Assembly: GCA_047971685.1 (NCBI GenBank)
Contig: JBKDZW010000126.1
Location: forward strand, 1 to 16,463
Source: JAJXWB01 sp047971685
GTDB lineage: Bacteria > Pseudomonadota > Alphaproteobacteria > Rhizobiales > Beijerinckiaceae
Reading direction: 5' to 3'
Length of the DNA: 16,463 bases
The notes beneath the pieces are model-generated. The model had not been told where the DNA came from. It ran no database searches and saw only the letters and a program-made list of their open reading frames with translations. The position numbers and the translations under genes are program-made. Shown here one piece after another: positions 7,013-13,331 of this stretch (position 1 is the first letter of the stretch; each line of letters opens with the position of its first letter).

Positions 7013-8064
7013 CTTTTCTCCCCAAGCCGAAATTCCGCCATCCCGCCATCGAGAAAAATGCGCTCGACCTCACCCATCGCGATTACGAGGGGTCGATCTC
7101 CACGCTCTGCGCGGGCTGCGGTCACGATTCGATTTCCTCGGCGATCATGCACGCCTGTTTCGAGCTGGACCTGCCGCCCCACCGCATCGCCAAGCTGTCG
7201 GGCATCGGCTGCTCGTCCAAGACGCCAACCTATTTTCTGGGCAATGCCCACGGCTTCAACTCCGTGCACGGCCGCATGCCCTCGGTTCTGACCGGCGCCA
7301 ATCTTGCCAACAAGGATCTGCTTTATCTCGGCGTTTCCGGCGACGGCGATTCCGCCTCCATCGGTTTCGGACAATTCGCCCATTCGATCCGGCGCGGCGT
7401 CAACATGGTCTATATCGTCGCCAACAACGGCGTATACGGGCTCACCAAGGGGCAGTTTTCCGCCACATCGGACAAGGGCGCCAAGCTCAAGAAGGGCGCG
7501 GTCAACACCGACGATCCGATCGACCTTGTCATGATGGCCATTCATCTGGGCGCAACCTTCGTCGCGCGTTCTTTCTCCGGCGACAAGAAGCAGCTCGTGC
7601 CGCTCATCAAGGCCGCCATCGACCACAAGGGGCCGGCCTTCATCGACTGCATTTCGCCCTGCATCGCCTTCAACAATCACGATGGCTCGACCAAGAGCTT
7701 CGACTATGTGCGCGCCCATAACGAGACGGTCAATTCGCTCGATTTCATCTCGGAGCGCGCGCCGATCACGGTCGATTACGAGCCCGGCCAGACGCAACAG
7801 GTCAAACTCCACGACGGCTCCTCGATCCTGCTGCACAAGATCAATGCGGAATACGACGTTCACGACCGCGTGGCGGCCATAAACTTCCTCATGACGCATG
7901 ATGTCGCAGGCAAAGTTCCGACCGGCCTCATCTATCTCGAGGAAAATCCCGGCGACATGCATGACCGTCTGAACACAATCGACCGCCCGCTCAACGAATT
8001 GAACGACGAAGACCTCGTGCCGGACGCAGCCGCGCTCGCCAGGATCAACGCATCGCTGCGGTAA
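7009..8064 (+). CDS. korB: 2-oxoacid:ferredoxin oxidoreductase beta subunit (KorB-like)
   Basis: This 351-residue protein is the thiamine-diphosphate-binding beta subunit. The TPP motif runs from SGDGDSA (110-116) to NNGVYGLTKGQ (139-149). Cys34 and Cys37 (in LCAGCGHD), Cys68 (GIGCSS) and one of Cys214/Cys218 (CISPC) match the positions that hold the proximal 4Fe-4S cluster in this family. The start is a GTG at 7009 in the four-base overlap GTGA with the stop of korA. It pairs with KorA to form the catalytic heterodimer, with electrons probably leaving through the flavoprotein encoded first in the operon. Length and motifs are normal for the family. The lack of an adjacent ferredoxin-like delta subunit fits the KorAB type, as opposed to four-subunit pyruvate enzymes. 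Confidence 0.9.
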   Translation: MTFLPKPKFRHPAIEKNALDLTHRDYEGSISTLCAGCGHDSISSAIMHACFELDLPPHRIAKLSGIGCSSKTPTYFLGNAHGFNSVHGRMPSVLTGANLANKDLLYLGVSGDGDSASIGFGQFAHSIRRGVNMVYIVANNGVYGLTKGQFSATSDKGAKLKKGAVNTDDPIDLVMMAIHLGATFVARSFSGDKKQLVPLIKAAIDHKGPAFIDCISPCIAFNNHDGSTKSFDYVRAHNETVNSLDFISERAPITVDYEPGQTQQVKLHDGSSILLHKINAEYDVHDRVAAINFLMTHDVAGKVPTGLIYLEENPGDMHDRLNTIDRPLNELNDEDLVPDAAALARINASLR

Positions 8065-8108
8065 GTCTTTGCCTGCGTTGCGGGTAAAGCATGCACTCCA
8101 TCGGCGGC

Positions 8109-8148
8109 AGGCGATCCAAACTCCGGGATGGATTGCCCGTCGCCTTTA
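8109..8148 (+). terminator. Possible terminator of the 2-oxoacid oxidoreductase operon
   Basis: A nested inverted repeat starts 44 bases after the korB stop: AGGCGA (8109-8114) pairs with TCGCCT (8140-8145), and inside it TCCA (8115-8118) pairs with TGGA (8129-8132). It is followed by TTA, a short T-run. The position is right, but the internal loop is large and the T-tract weak, so it may be a stabilising 3' hairpin instead. Confidence 0.35.
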
Positions 8149-8188
8149 CGCCGCACAATGGCGCCCACCCATCGTCTGAGGATTTTCC

Positions 8189-8749
8189 ATGGCCCGCATT
8201 CCCTATTTCGACACGAGCAAAGCCGAGGGCCGCGCGAAAAAAGCCTACGAGAAACTGCCCGGGCTCAACATTTTCCGCATGCTCGGCCATTCGGGCGAAC
8301 TGGTCGACGGCTTCAACCGGCTCGGCAGCCAGATTCTCTATTTCACCAAGCTCGATCCCGTCCTGCGCGAGATTGCGATCATCCGCGTCGGCGTGCTCTC
8401 CAAGGCAAGCTACGAGGTCTATCAGCACGAGCGCATCGGTCGCCAGCTTGGGATGGACGACGCCAAGATCGCCGCGATCCACGAAGGGCCGGAGGCCACC
8501 GCCTTTTCGCAGATCGAAAAGGAGATCATGCGCTTCACCGACGATGTCGTGCGCAATGTGCGCGCCGGCGACGCCACTTTCACCCCGCTCGCGCGCCACC
8601 TGTCGCACAAGGAAATGCAGGAACTGACGCTCACCGTCGGCTATTACATGATGGTCTCGCGCTTCCTCGAAACCTTCGACGTCGACATCGAGGACGCCCC
8701 CATCGGCCTGAACCGGACGCCCGACGGCGCGCTTGCACCCAAAGGCTAA
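8189..8749 (+). CDS. Carboxymuconolactone decarboxylase-family protein without cysteines
   Basis: This 186-residue all-helical protein matches the AhpD/carboxymuconolactone decarboxylase superfamily. The diagnostic stretch is the REIAIIRVGVLSKASYEVYQH region (about 60-80), followed by a G in RQLGMDD, with Glu76 and His80 in the positions of the conserved E and H. The protein contains no cysteine, so it cannot be an AhpD-type peroxidase that uses a CxxC pair. It is closer to the decarboxylase-like or unknown-function branches. TGAGGA lies about six bases before the ATG and supports the start. It sits 124 bp after korB behind a possible terminator and just before a hairpin repeat array, so it is probably a separate transcript. 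The substrate is unknown; calling it a true 4-carboxymuconolactone decarboxylase would be too specific. Confidence 0.8.
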   Translation: MARIPYFDTSKAEGRAKKAYEKLPGLNIFRMLGHSGELVDGFNRLGSQILYFTKLDPVLREIAIIRVGVLSKASYEVYQHERIGRQLGMDDAKIAAIHEGPEATAFSQIEKEIMRFTDDVVRNVRAGDATFTPLARHLSHKEMQELTLTVGYYMMVSRFLETFDVDIEDAPIGLNRTPDGALAPKG

Positions 8750-8750
8750 A

Positions 8751-8921
8751 GCATATCCCGCAAAAGTTGGAAACTTTTGCGACAAGGATATGCGGCGGAA
8801 ACAGACAGCATATCCCGCAAAAGCTGGAAACTTTTGCGACAAGGATATGCGGCGGAAACAGACAGCATATCCCGCAAAAGTTGGAAACTTTTGCGATGAG
8901 GATATGCGGTGAAAGCAACAA
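8751..8921. repeat. Three tandem 57-bp units, each a two-part hairpin
   Basis: Units begin at 8751, 8808 and 8865. Each carries a 43-bp palindrome: outer arms GCATATCC and GGATATGC (8 bp), inner arms CGCAAAAGTT and AACTTTTGCG (10 bp) around a GGA loop, with a 4-base bulge on the 3' side (ACAA, ACAA, ATGA). A ~14-bp spacer joins the units. The only change in the stems is one base in unit 2 (C at 8824), while the bulge and spacer vary in unit 3. The array starts one base after the upstream stop codon. The layout recalls palindromic intergenic repeats that I remember as common in Rhizobiales, but I cannot confirm that this exact family is known. Confidence 0.95.
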
Positions 8922-8925
8922 GATA

Positions 8926-8963
8926 GAGCGCGTCATGCGATACCGTGAAAATGTGACGCGCTC
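8926..8963. repeat. 10-bp inverted repeat carrying the start codon of the next gene
   Basis: GAGCGCGTCA (8926-8935) and TGACGCGCTC (8954-8963) are perfect inverted arms around an 18-base loop. The ATG at 8935-8937 starts on the last base of the left arm, and an alternative GTG at 8953-8955 overlaps the right arm. The sequence differs from the 57-bp units just before it. It resembles a second widespread Rhizobiales intergenic palindrome (from memory, unchecked). A hairpin here would cover the ribosome loading region. Confidence 0.85.
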
Positions 8964-9807
8964 CAATCGCAAGACCGCGTCGCCGAAACTCAGGCTCGCC
9001 TTCATCGGCTATGGCGAAGTCGGCAAATTGTTTGCCCGGCGGTTCCGCGAAAAATGCGGCGCCGAAATCGCCGCCTACGACATTCTTTTCGACGACGCCT
9101 CGCGCATCGCCGAAGCGCGACAGGCACACGTGCGCGTTGGCGCAGATGCAGCCGACGCAACCCGTGGCGCGGACGTGATCTTTTCCGCCGTCACCGCGGA
9201 TCGGGCCGAAGTCGTCGCGCGAGATGCGCAAAACTATCTGAAGGGCGGCCAGTTCTTCGTCGATCTCAATTCCGCCGCGCCCGAGACCAAGCGGCGTGCG
9301 GCGGCCCATGTCATGGCGTCAGGCGCTCATTACATCGAGGCCGCCGTCATGGCGCCTGTCGCGCTCAAGGACATAGCCACGCCGATCCTGGCCGGCGGCC
9401 CGCAGGCGGCGCGCGCAAGCGCGCTGCTCAACCCGCTCGGCATGGATATAAGCCCGGTCGCGGAAGAATACGGCCGCGCGTCCGCGACCAAGCTTGCGCG
9501 CTCCATCATGATAAAGGGCATGGAGGCGCTGATCCTCGACAGCGCCCGCGCCGCGCGCGCCTGGGGCGTTGCCGACGATGTGTTCGCCAGTCTTTCGCGC
9601 AGCTTTCCGGGAACCGATTTTGCAGCGCTCGCCGACAGCATGGCCGAGCGCGTGCATAAACATGGCCTGCGCCGCGCCGCCGAAATGCGCGAAGCCGCCG
9701 ACATGCTCGACGACCTGGGCCTTGCCTCCGCGCTCGCCCGCGCGGTCGCGGATGCGCAAGAGCGCGGGGCAAAGGAACGTGGCGCAAAAGAGCACGGCCC
9801 CAGATAG
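8935..9807 (+). CDS. DUF1932 / 6-phosphogluconate-dehydrogenase-like NAD(P)-dependent protein
   Basis: This 290-residue protein has the beta-hydroxyacid-dehydrogenase architecture. An N-terminal Rossmann fold has FIGYGEVG at 23-30. A central strand, FFVDLNSAAPETK (107-119), corresponds to the substrate-site loop. A mid-region AAVMAPVALKDIATPILAGG (136-155) and a GRASATKLARS segment (180-190) follow, with Lys186 at the usual catalytic lysine position. The helical C-terminal part fits DUF1932. The substrate is unknown; relatives act on 2- or 3-hydroxyacids. The start is uncertain: ATG 8935 and GTG 8953 are both in frame and both lie in the inverted repeat, so the first 10-15 residues may be repeat-derived. 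No good ribosome binding site is visible. The C terminus ends in a short repeat (ERGAKERGAKEHG). An SMP-30 lactonase gene follows 82 bp later in the same direction. Confidence 0.75.
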   Translation: MRYRENVTRSNRKTASPKLRLAFIGYGEVGKLFARRFREKCGAEIAAYDILFDDASRIAEARQAHVRVGADAADATRGADVIFSAVTADRAEVVARDAQNYLKGGQFFVDLNSAAPETKRRAAAHVMASGAHYIEAAVMAPVALKDIATPILAGGPQAARASALLNPLGMDISPVAEEYGRASATKLARSIMIKGMEALILDSARAARAWGVADDVFASLSRSFPGTDFAALADSMAERVHKHGLRRAAEMREAADMLDDLGLASALARAVADAQERGAKERGAKEHGPR

Positions 9808-9889
9808 CTGCTACGTCTTCAGCGCAGTTCACCTTTCGCGCGCGGGACGGCACAATCGCGCAAATGGAAAACACGGCGGGGACCGAGCC

Positions 9890-10816
9890 ATGAAAGTCAA
9901 GATCAAGGAAATAGCCACAGGCCTTCGCTTTCCCGAAGGGCCCATCGCCATGCCCGATGGCTCGGTCATTCTCGTCGAGGTCGCGCGCGGCGCCGTGTCG
10001 CGCGTGACCCCCGACGGCAAGATCGAGGTGATCGCAGCGACAGGCGGCGGCCCCAACGGCGCAGCGCTCGGTCCCGACGGCAAGCTCTATGTCTGCAACA
10101 ACGGCGGCTTTGAATGGCGCGAGACGCCGCAGACGGGCCTGCGCCCGGTCGGACAGGCCAACGATTATGCGGGCGGGCGCATCGAGCGCATCGACATTGC
10201 GACCGGCAAGGTCGAACGCCTCTACGACAGCGCCGAAAACGGCAGATTGCGCGGCCCCAACGATATCGTGTTCGACAGGACCGGCGGCTTCTGGTTCACC
10301 GATCTCGGCAAGGCCCGCGCCCGCGACCTCGACCGCGGCGGCCTCTATTATGCAAAAGCCGACGGTTCCTTCGTCACGGAAGCCATTTACCCCATGATGA
10401 CGCCAAATGGCGTCGGCCTGTCGCCCGATGAAAAGACGCTTTATGCCGCCGAAACCCAGACCGGGCGCGTGTGGAAATGGGCGCTCGAGGAACCGGGCAA
10501 GATCGCCAGCGCGCCTCCGGGCTTTGCGGCGCGCGGCGGGCAATTGCTGGCGGGCCTGCCGGGCTTCCAGCTCTTCGATTCGCTTGCAGTGGACAGCGAA
10601 GGCCATGTCTGCGTCGCCACCCTCTTCAACGGCGGCATTACCGCAATCTCGCCCGATGGCCGGGACATCGAGCACTTCCCCATGCCCGACCCCTACACAA
10701 CCAACATCTGCTTCGGCGGACCCGACATGCGCACAGCCTTCGCGACATTGTCGACGACGGGCAAGCTGGTGTCGTTTGAATGGCCCAGGCCGGGGCTGAA
10801 ACTGAATTTTTCATAG
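9890..10816 (+). CDS. SMP-30/gluconolactonase family protein
   Basis: This 308-residue six-bladed beta-propeller protein hydrolyses sugar lactones in characterised relatives, using one divalent metal. Likely metal or active-site residues are Glu16 in FPEGP, Asn124 in GPNDIV, Asn173 in TPNGVGLSPD and Asp230 in FDSLAVDSEG, the same order as in the family. The start ATG at 9890 is preceded by CGGGGAC about eight bases upstream. A longer frame begins upstream inside the preceding gene and is not credible. No signal peptide is seen, so the protein is probably cytosolic. Together with the upstream dehydrogenase-like gene it may serve sugar-acid or hydroxyacid catabolism, but the substrate is unknown. 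It converges on pth with only 60 bp between the stop codons. That gap holds a 5-bp stem CGCGT/ACGCG (10861-10875), too weak to call a terminator. Confidence 0.85.
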   Translation: MKVKIKEIATGLRFPEGPIAMPDGSVILVEVARGAVSRVTPDGKIEVIAATGGGPNGAALGPDGKLYVCNNGGFEWRETPQTGLRPVGQANDYAGGRIERIDIATGKVERLYDSAENGRLRGPNDIVFDRTGGFWFTDLGKARARDLDRGGLYYAKADGSFVTEAIYPMMTPNGVGLSPDEKTLYAAETQTGRVWKWALEEPGKIASAPPGFAARGGQLLAGLPGFQLFDSLAVDSEGHVCVATLFNGGITAISPDGRDIEHFPMPDPYTTNICFGGPDMRTAFATLSTTGKLVSFEWPRPGLKLNFS

Positions 10817-10876
10817 AGCGGCCGACAGAGGCTTTGCGGAGTGAAGAAGCAGGTTTCAGCCGCGTGCAAAACGCGC

Positions 10877-11482
10877 CTATTTCCCGCCGACCTTCTTCAC
10901 CTCGCCAAAGCCCGCCGCATCCATCGCCAGATGCGTCCTGTTCTGGAAGGTCGCGTCCTCGCCCTTCACAAGCAGCCCGGCGTTGCGGGCGACCGCATCG
11001 CACAGGGTCTCGACCCAGCCGGCCTCCGATTTCGCGAAATCGTTCAGGACATAGGAATGGACGAGCGCCTTGTCGCCGGGATGTCCGATACCGAGCCGCA
11101 CGCGCTTGTAATCATTGCCGACATGCGCCGTGATCGAGCGCAGGCCATTGTGCCCGGCTGCGCCTCCGCCGGTTTTCACGCGCATCTTGCCGGGCGAAAG
11201 ATCGAGCTCGTCGTGAAAGACGACGATCGCATCGAGGCCGATCTTGTAAAAGCGCGCGGCCTCGCCGACCGCCCGGCCGGATTCGTTCATGTAGGTTTGC
11301 GGCTCGAGCAGGACGATGTGCGCGGAGCCGATCCGCCCCTCGCTGGCGCGCCCCTGGAAGCGTACGCGAAACGGCGCAAAATTATGCGCGCGCGCAATCT
11401 CCTCTATGGCCATGAAACCGATGTTGTGGCGATTGCCGGCATATTGGCGGCCGGGATTGCCGAGCCCGACAAAGAGCAGCAT
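10877..11482 (-). CDS. pth: Peptidyl-tRNA hydrolase
   Basis: This 201-residue cytosolic enzyme cleaves peptidyl-tRNA released from stalled ribosomes, recycling tRNA. The family residues are all present: Asn9 in GLGNPG, catalytic His19 in NRHNIGF, Asn66 in TYMNESG, Asp91 in FHDELDL and Asn112 in GHNGLRS. These correspond to E. coli N10, H20, N68, D93 and N114. The start ATG at 11482 has the G-rich GGGGGATAGG directly before it. It lies downstream of rplY in the same direction, separated by 101 bp and an intrinsic terminator; the rplY-pth order is common in proteobacteria. Expression would need readthrough or a promoter in the short gap, and I did not see a clear one. Confidence 0.97.
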   Translation of the reverse strand: MLLFVGLGNPGRQYAGNRHNIGFMAIEEIARAHNFAPFRVRFQGRASEGRIGSAHIVLLEPQTYMNESGRAVGEAARFYKIGLDAIVVFHDELDLSPGKMRVKTGGGAAGHNGLRSITAHVGNDYKRVRLGIGHPGDKALVHSYVLNDFAKSEAGWVETLCDAVARNAGLLVKGEDATFQNRTHLAMDAAGFGEVKKVGGK

Positions 11483-11516
11483 CCTATCCCCCGAGCGCGA
11501 AAGCTGGATGAAAATA

Positions 11517-11556
11517 TGAAAAGCCCGGCGAAACCGGTTTTACGGTCGCGCCGGGC
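11517..11556 (-). terminator. Intrinsic terminator of rplY
   Basis: On the minus strand an 8-bp GC stem, GCCCGGCG (11556-11549) with CGCCGGGC (11530-11523), encloses an 18-base loop and is followed by TTTTCATATTTTC. It begins 27 bases after the rplY stop. The stem and U-rich tract make this the clearest terminator in the window. It separates rplY from pth and may be partial, leaving some readthrough into pth. Confidence 0.75.
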
Positions 11557-11583
11557 CTGAAGCGTGGAAAGCGGGTCTCGCTT

Positions 11584-12252
11584 TTACTTCTTCTTTTCGT
11601 CCTTGGCGGGCGCTGCTGCGGCGGCGGCAGGCGCTGCTGCTGCGGCGGCTGCGTCGACGACCGGGGCCGGCTCGACTTCCTTCTCGACGGCCGGAGGCGC
11701 GATCGTTGCAATGGTGAAGTCACGGTCGGTGATCGTCGGCTTGCAGCCTTCCGGCAGCTTGATCGACGAAATGTGCAGCGAATCGTTGAAGTCGTAGCCG
11801 GCGAGATCCGCGGTGATGGATTCCGGGATATTGTCGGCGGGCACGAACATCTCGACCGTATGGCGCACGATATTGACCGTGCCGCCGCGCTTGATGCCGG
11901 GCGCGGTTTCCACATTGATGAAATGCACCGGCACTTCCACGCGCAGGCGCGAACCGGCCTTCAGACGCAGGAAGTCGACATGCAGCACCGTATCCTTGAC
12001 GCGGTCGAGCTGATAGTCGCGCGGAATGACACGCTCGGTCTTGCCGTCGACGTCGATCTCGAAAATCGTCGTGAGGAAGCGGCCGGCGTAGACAAGCTGG
12101 GTGGCGGTCTTGCGGTCCAGCGAAATCGGCTGGGCGGTCTCGCCTCCGCCGTAGATAACTGCGGGAATGCGGCCTTCTCGGCGTACGCTGCGGGCGGCCC
12201 CCTTGCCGGTCCCGCTGCGGACCGAGGCCGCGAGAGTCTTCTTCTCGGCCAT
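11584..12252 (-). CDS. rplY: 50S ribosomal protein L25 (general stress protein Ctc type)
   Basis: This 222-residue protein binds 5S rRNA in the large subunit. It is the long two-domain Ctc/TL5 form: an N-terminal L25 beta-barrel (about 1-95, including RREGRIPAVIYGGG at 24-37) and a C-terminal TL5-like beta domain (about 100-185). An alanine-rich tail ends in a lysine-rich tip (AKDEKKK). The tail is low complexity and typical of alphaproteobacterial Ctc proteins. The start ATG at 12252 has AAAAGGA seven bases upstream. A plausible promoter lies about 110 bases upstream and a terminator directly downstream, so it is likely a single-gene transcript with possible readthrough into pth. Confidence 0.95.
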   Translation of the reverse strand: MAEKKTLAASVRSGTGKGAARSVRREGRIPAVIYGGGETAQPISLDRKTATQLVYAGRFLTTIFEIDVDGKTERVIPRDYQLDRVKDTVLHVDFLRLKAGSRLRVEVPVHFINVETAPGIKRGGTVNIVRHTVEMFVPADNIPESITADLAGYDFNDSLHISSIKLPEGCKPTITDRDFTIATIAPPAVEKEVEPAPVVDAAAAAAAPAAAAAAPAKDEKKK

Positions 12253-12363
12253 GGTTCAGTCCTTTTTGAGAGCGCATGGACCCGAAACGCCGAAGGCGCT
12301 TCAAGAAAGGTTCATGCAAAACGCGCCCACGCCTCCAGGGGTGTCGGAAACGGACGCGCGCGG

Positions 12364-12392
12364 CTTATAGGCGAAAGACCGGAATGTTGCAA
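12364..12392 (-). promoter_or_regulatory. Candidate sigma-70-type promoter for rplY
   Basis: On the minus strand TTGCAA (12392-12387) is followed after exactly 17 bases by TATAAG (12369-12364). The -10 matches the consensus in five of six positions and the -35 in four. Transcription would start near 12357, giving a ~105-nt leader before the rplY ATG. The leader includes a small hairpin, GCGCC-ttc-GGCG, around 12290-12301. The site lies between panB and rplY, so rplY need not depend on the panB promoter. Confidence 0.5.
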
Positions 12393-12411
12393 TGCGGGCG
12401 GATCCAGGCGA

Positions 12412-13215
12412 TCAGCCCAGAAAAGCCTCCCGCTCCTCCCTGGGCATCTTGAAAGCGTTGGATTCGGCGGGAAACGCCCCGGAGCGCACGTCTGCGGCAT
12501 AGGCGGAGGCCGCCGCCAGCATGGCTGCGCCCACATCCGCATAGCGCTTGTTGTGCTTGAAATTGGCGTCGGTAAAGCCAAGCACGTCCGTGACGACAAG
12601 CACCTGCCCATCCGTCTTGCGTCCGCCGCCGATACCGATGGTCGGCGCCTTGATTGCTTTGGTGACGGCGTCGGCGACATCTTCGGGGATCACTTCGAGC
12701 ACCAGCATGTCCATACCGGCGGCGTCCAGCGTCCTGGCGTCCTCGACCAGCTTGCGGGCATCCGCCGCCGTCTTGCCCTTCAGCCTCTTTTCCTCGTGGT
12801 TCTGCGGCTCCAGTCCCAGATGGCAGCAGACCGCTATGCCCGCGTCCTTGATCGCGCGCACGATGTCGGGCAGCGTTCCCTCGAATTTCACCATGTCGGC
12901 GCCGGCTTCGACCAGAATTCGGGAATTGGCCACCGCCTCGGCCGGAGTGCGGTAGGTCGCCCAGGGCAGGTCGGAAATGACGAACATGTCCGGCGCCCCG
13001 CGCCGCACGACGCGGGTGTGATGGGCGATATCGGCCAGCAGAACCTCGCGCTCGCTCGTGTAGCCCAGCATGTTGGTGCCCACGCTGTCGCCAACCAGAA
13101 TCACGTCGATCCCGGCGGCGGCCTCCGCACGCGCGGTCGGCGCGTCGTAGGCGGTCAGCATGGCGATCTTCTCGCCTTTGCGCTTCATCTCGAAAAACCG
13201 GACGCAATTGCGCAT
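12412..13215 (-). CDS. panB: 3-methyl-2-oxobutanoate hydroxymethyltransferase
   Basis: This 267-residue TIM-barrel enzyme transfers a hydroxymethyl group from 5,10-methylenetetrahydrofolate to 2-oxoisovalerate, making ketopantoate for pantothenate and CoA. Metal and substrate residues are visible: Asp43 in VGDSVG, Asp82 in ISDLPW, Lys110 and Glu112 in VKFEG, and the general-base Glu174 in VLEVIP. The MLTAYDAP (19-26) and DANFKHNKRYAD (216-227) signatures are also present. The GIGGGRKTDGQVLV segment (194-207) departs from the usual GIGAGxxCDGQVLV, and CHLGLEPQ replaces HLGLTPQ, so it belongs to a diverged branch. The start ATG at 13215 has AGGGGAT about eight bases upstream. It is divergent from dnaG. 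panC is not adjacent in the window. Confidence 0.93.
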   Translation of the reverse strand: MRNCVRFFEMKRKGEKIAMLTAYDAPTARAEAAAGIDVILVGDSVGTNMLGYTSEREVLLADIAHHTRVVRRGAPDMFVISDLPWATYRTPAEAVANSRILVEAGADMVKFEGTLPDIVRAIKDAGIAVCCHLGLEPQNHEEKRLKGKTAADARKLVEDARTLDAAGMDMLVLEVIPEDVADAVTKAIKAPTIGIGGGRKTDGQVLVVTDVLGFTDANFKHNKRYADVGAAMLAAASAYAADVRSGAFPAESNAFKMPREEREAFLG

Positions 13216-13331
13216 GTCGGTGATCCCCTGCCTGTTGAAAACGGGGATGGCGGCTTGTTCGGCCGCAAGTCCCCCCGCGCATTACTAGCCCATGTTATAT
13301 AGAGAGGGTGGCCGCCCTGCGAAATGGAACC
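13216..13331. promoter_or_regulatory. Divergent panB-dnaG intergenic region with a TATATA box
   Basis: These 116 bases must contain the 5' signals for panB (minus) and dnaG (plus). The only AT-rich element is GTTATATAGAG (13294-13304). On the plus strand TTATAT or TATATA could be a -10 with transcription starting near 13307, about 25 bases before the dnaG ATG. On the minus strand the same bases read TATAAC and could serve panB. No convincing -35 was found for either direction, so this is a low-confidence assignment. Confidence 0.3.

Noticed and set aside
8631..9005. Minus-strand frame with a repeated peptide (AYPCRKSFQLLRDM-like)
   Set aside because: The apparent peptide repeat arises because the 57-bp DNA unit is a multiple of three. 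The palindromic DNA structure explains it, and there is no start signal.
10817..10876. Shared bidirectional terminator between the lactonase gene and pth
   Set aside because: Only a 5-bp stem (CGCGT/ACGCG) with no T-tract on either strand is present.
10865..10877. 13-bp exact repeat TGCAAAACGCGCC, also at 12315-12327
   Set aside because: There are only two copies with no shared flanks. One lies at the pth stop and the other in the rplY leader. This could be chance or a small repeat fragment, too little to interpret.
11773..13302. 509-codon plus-strand frame across rplY and panB
   Set aside because: It spans two real minus-strand genes and their intergenic promoter. Its composition is that of a shadow frame.
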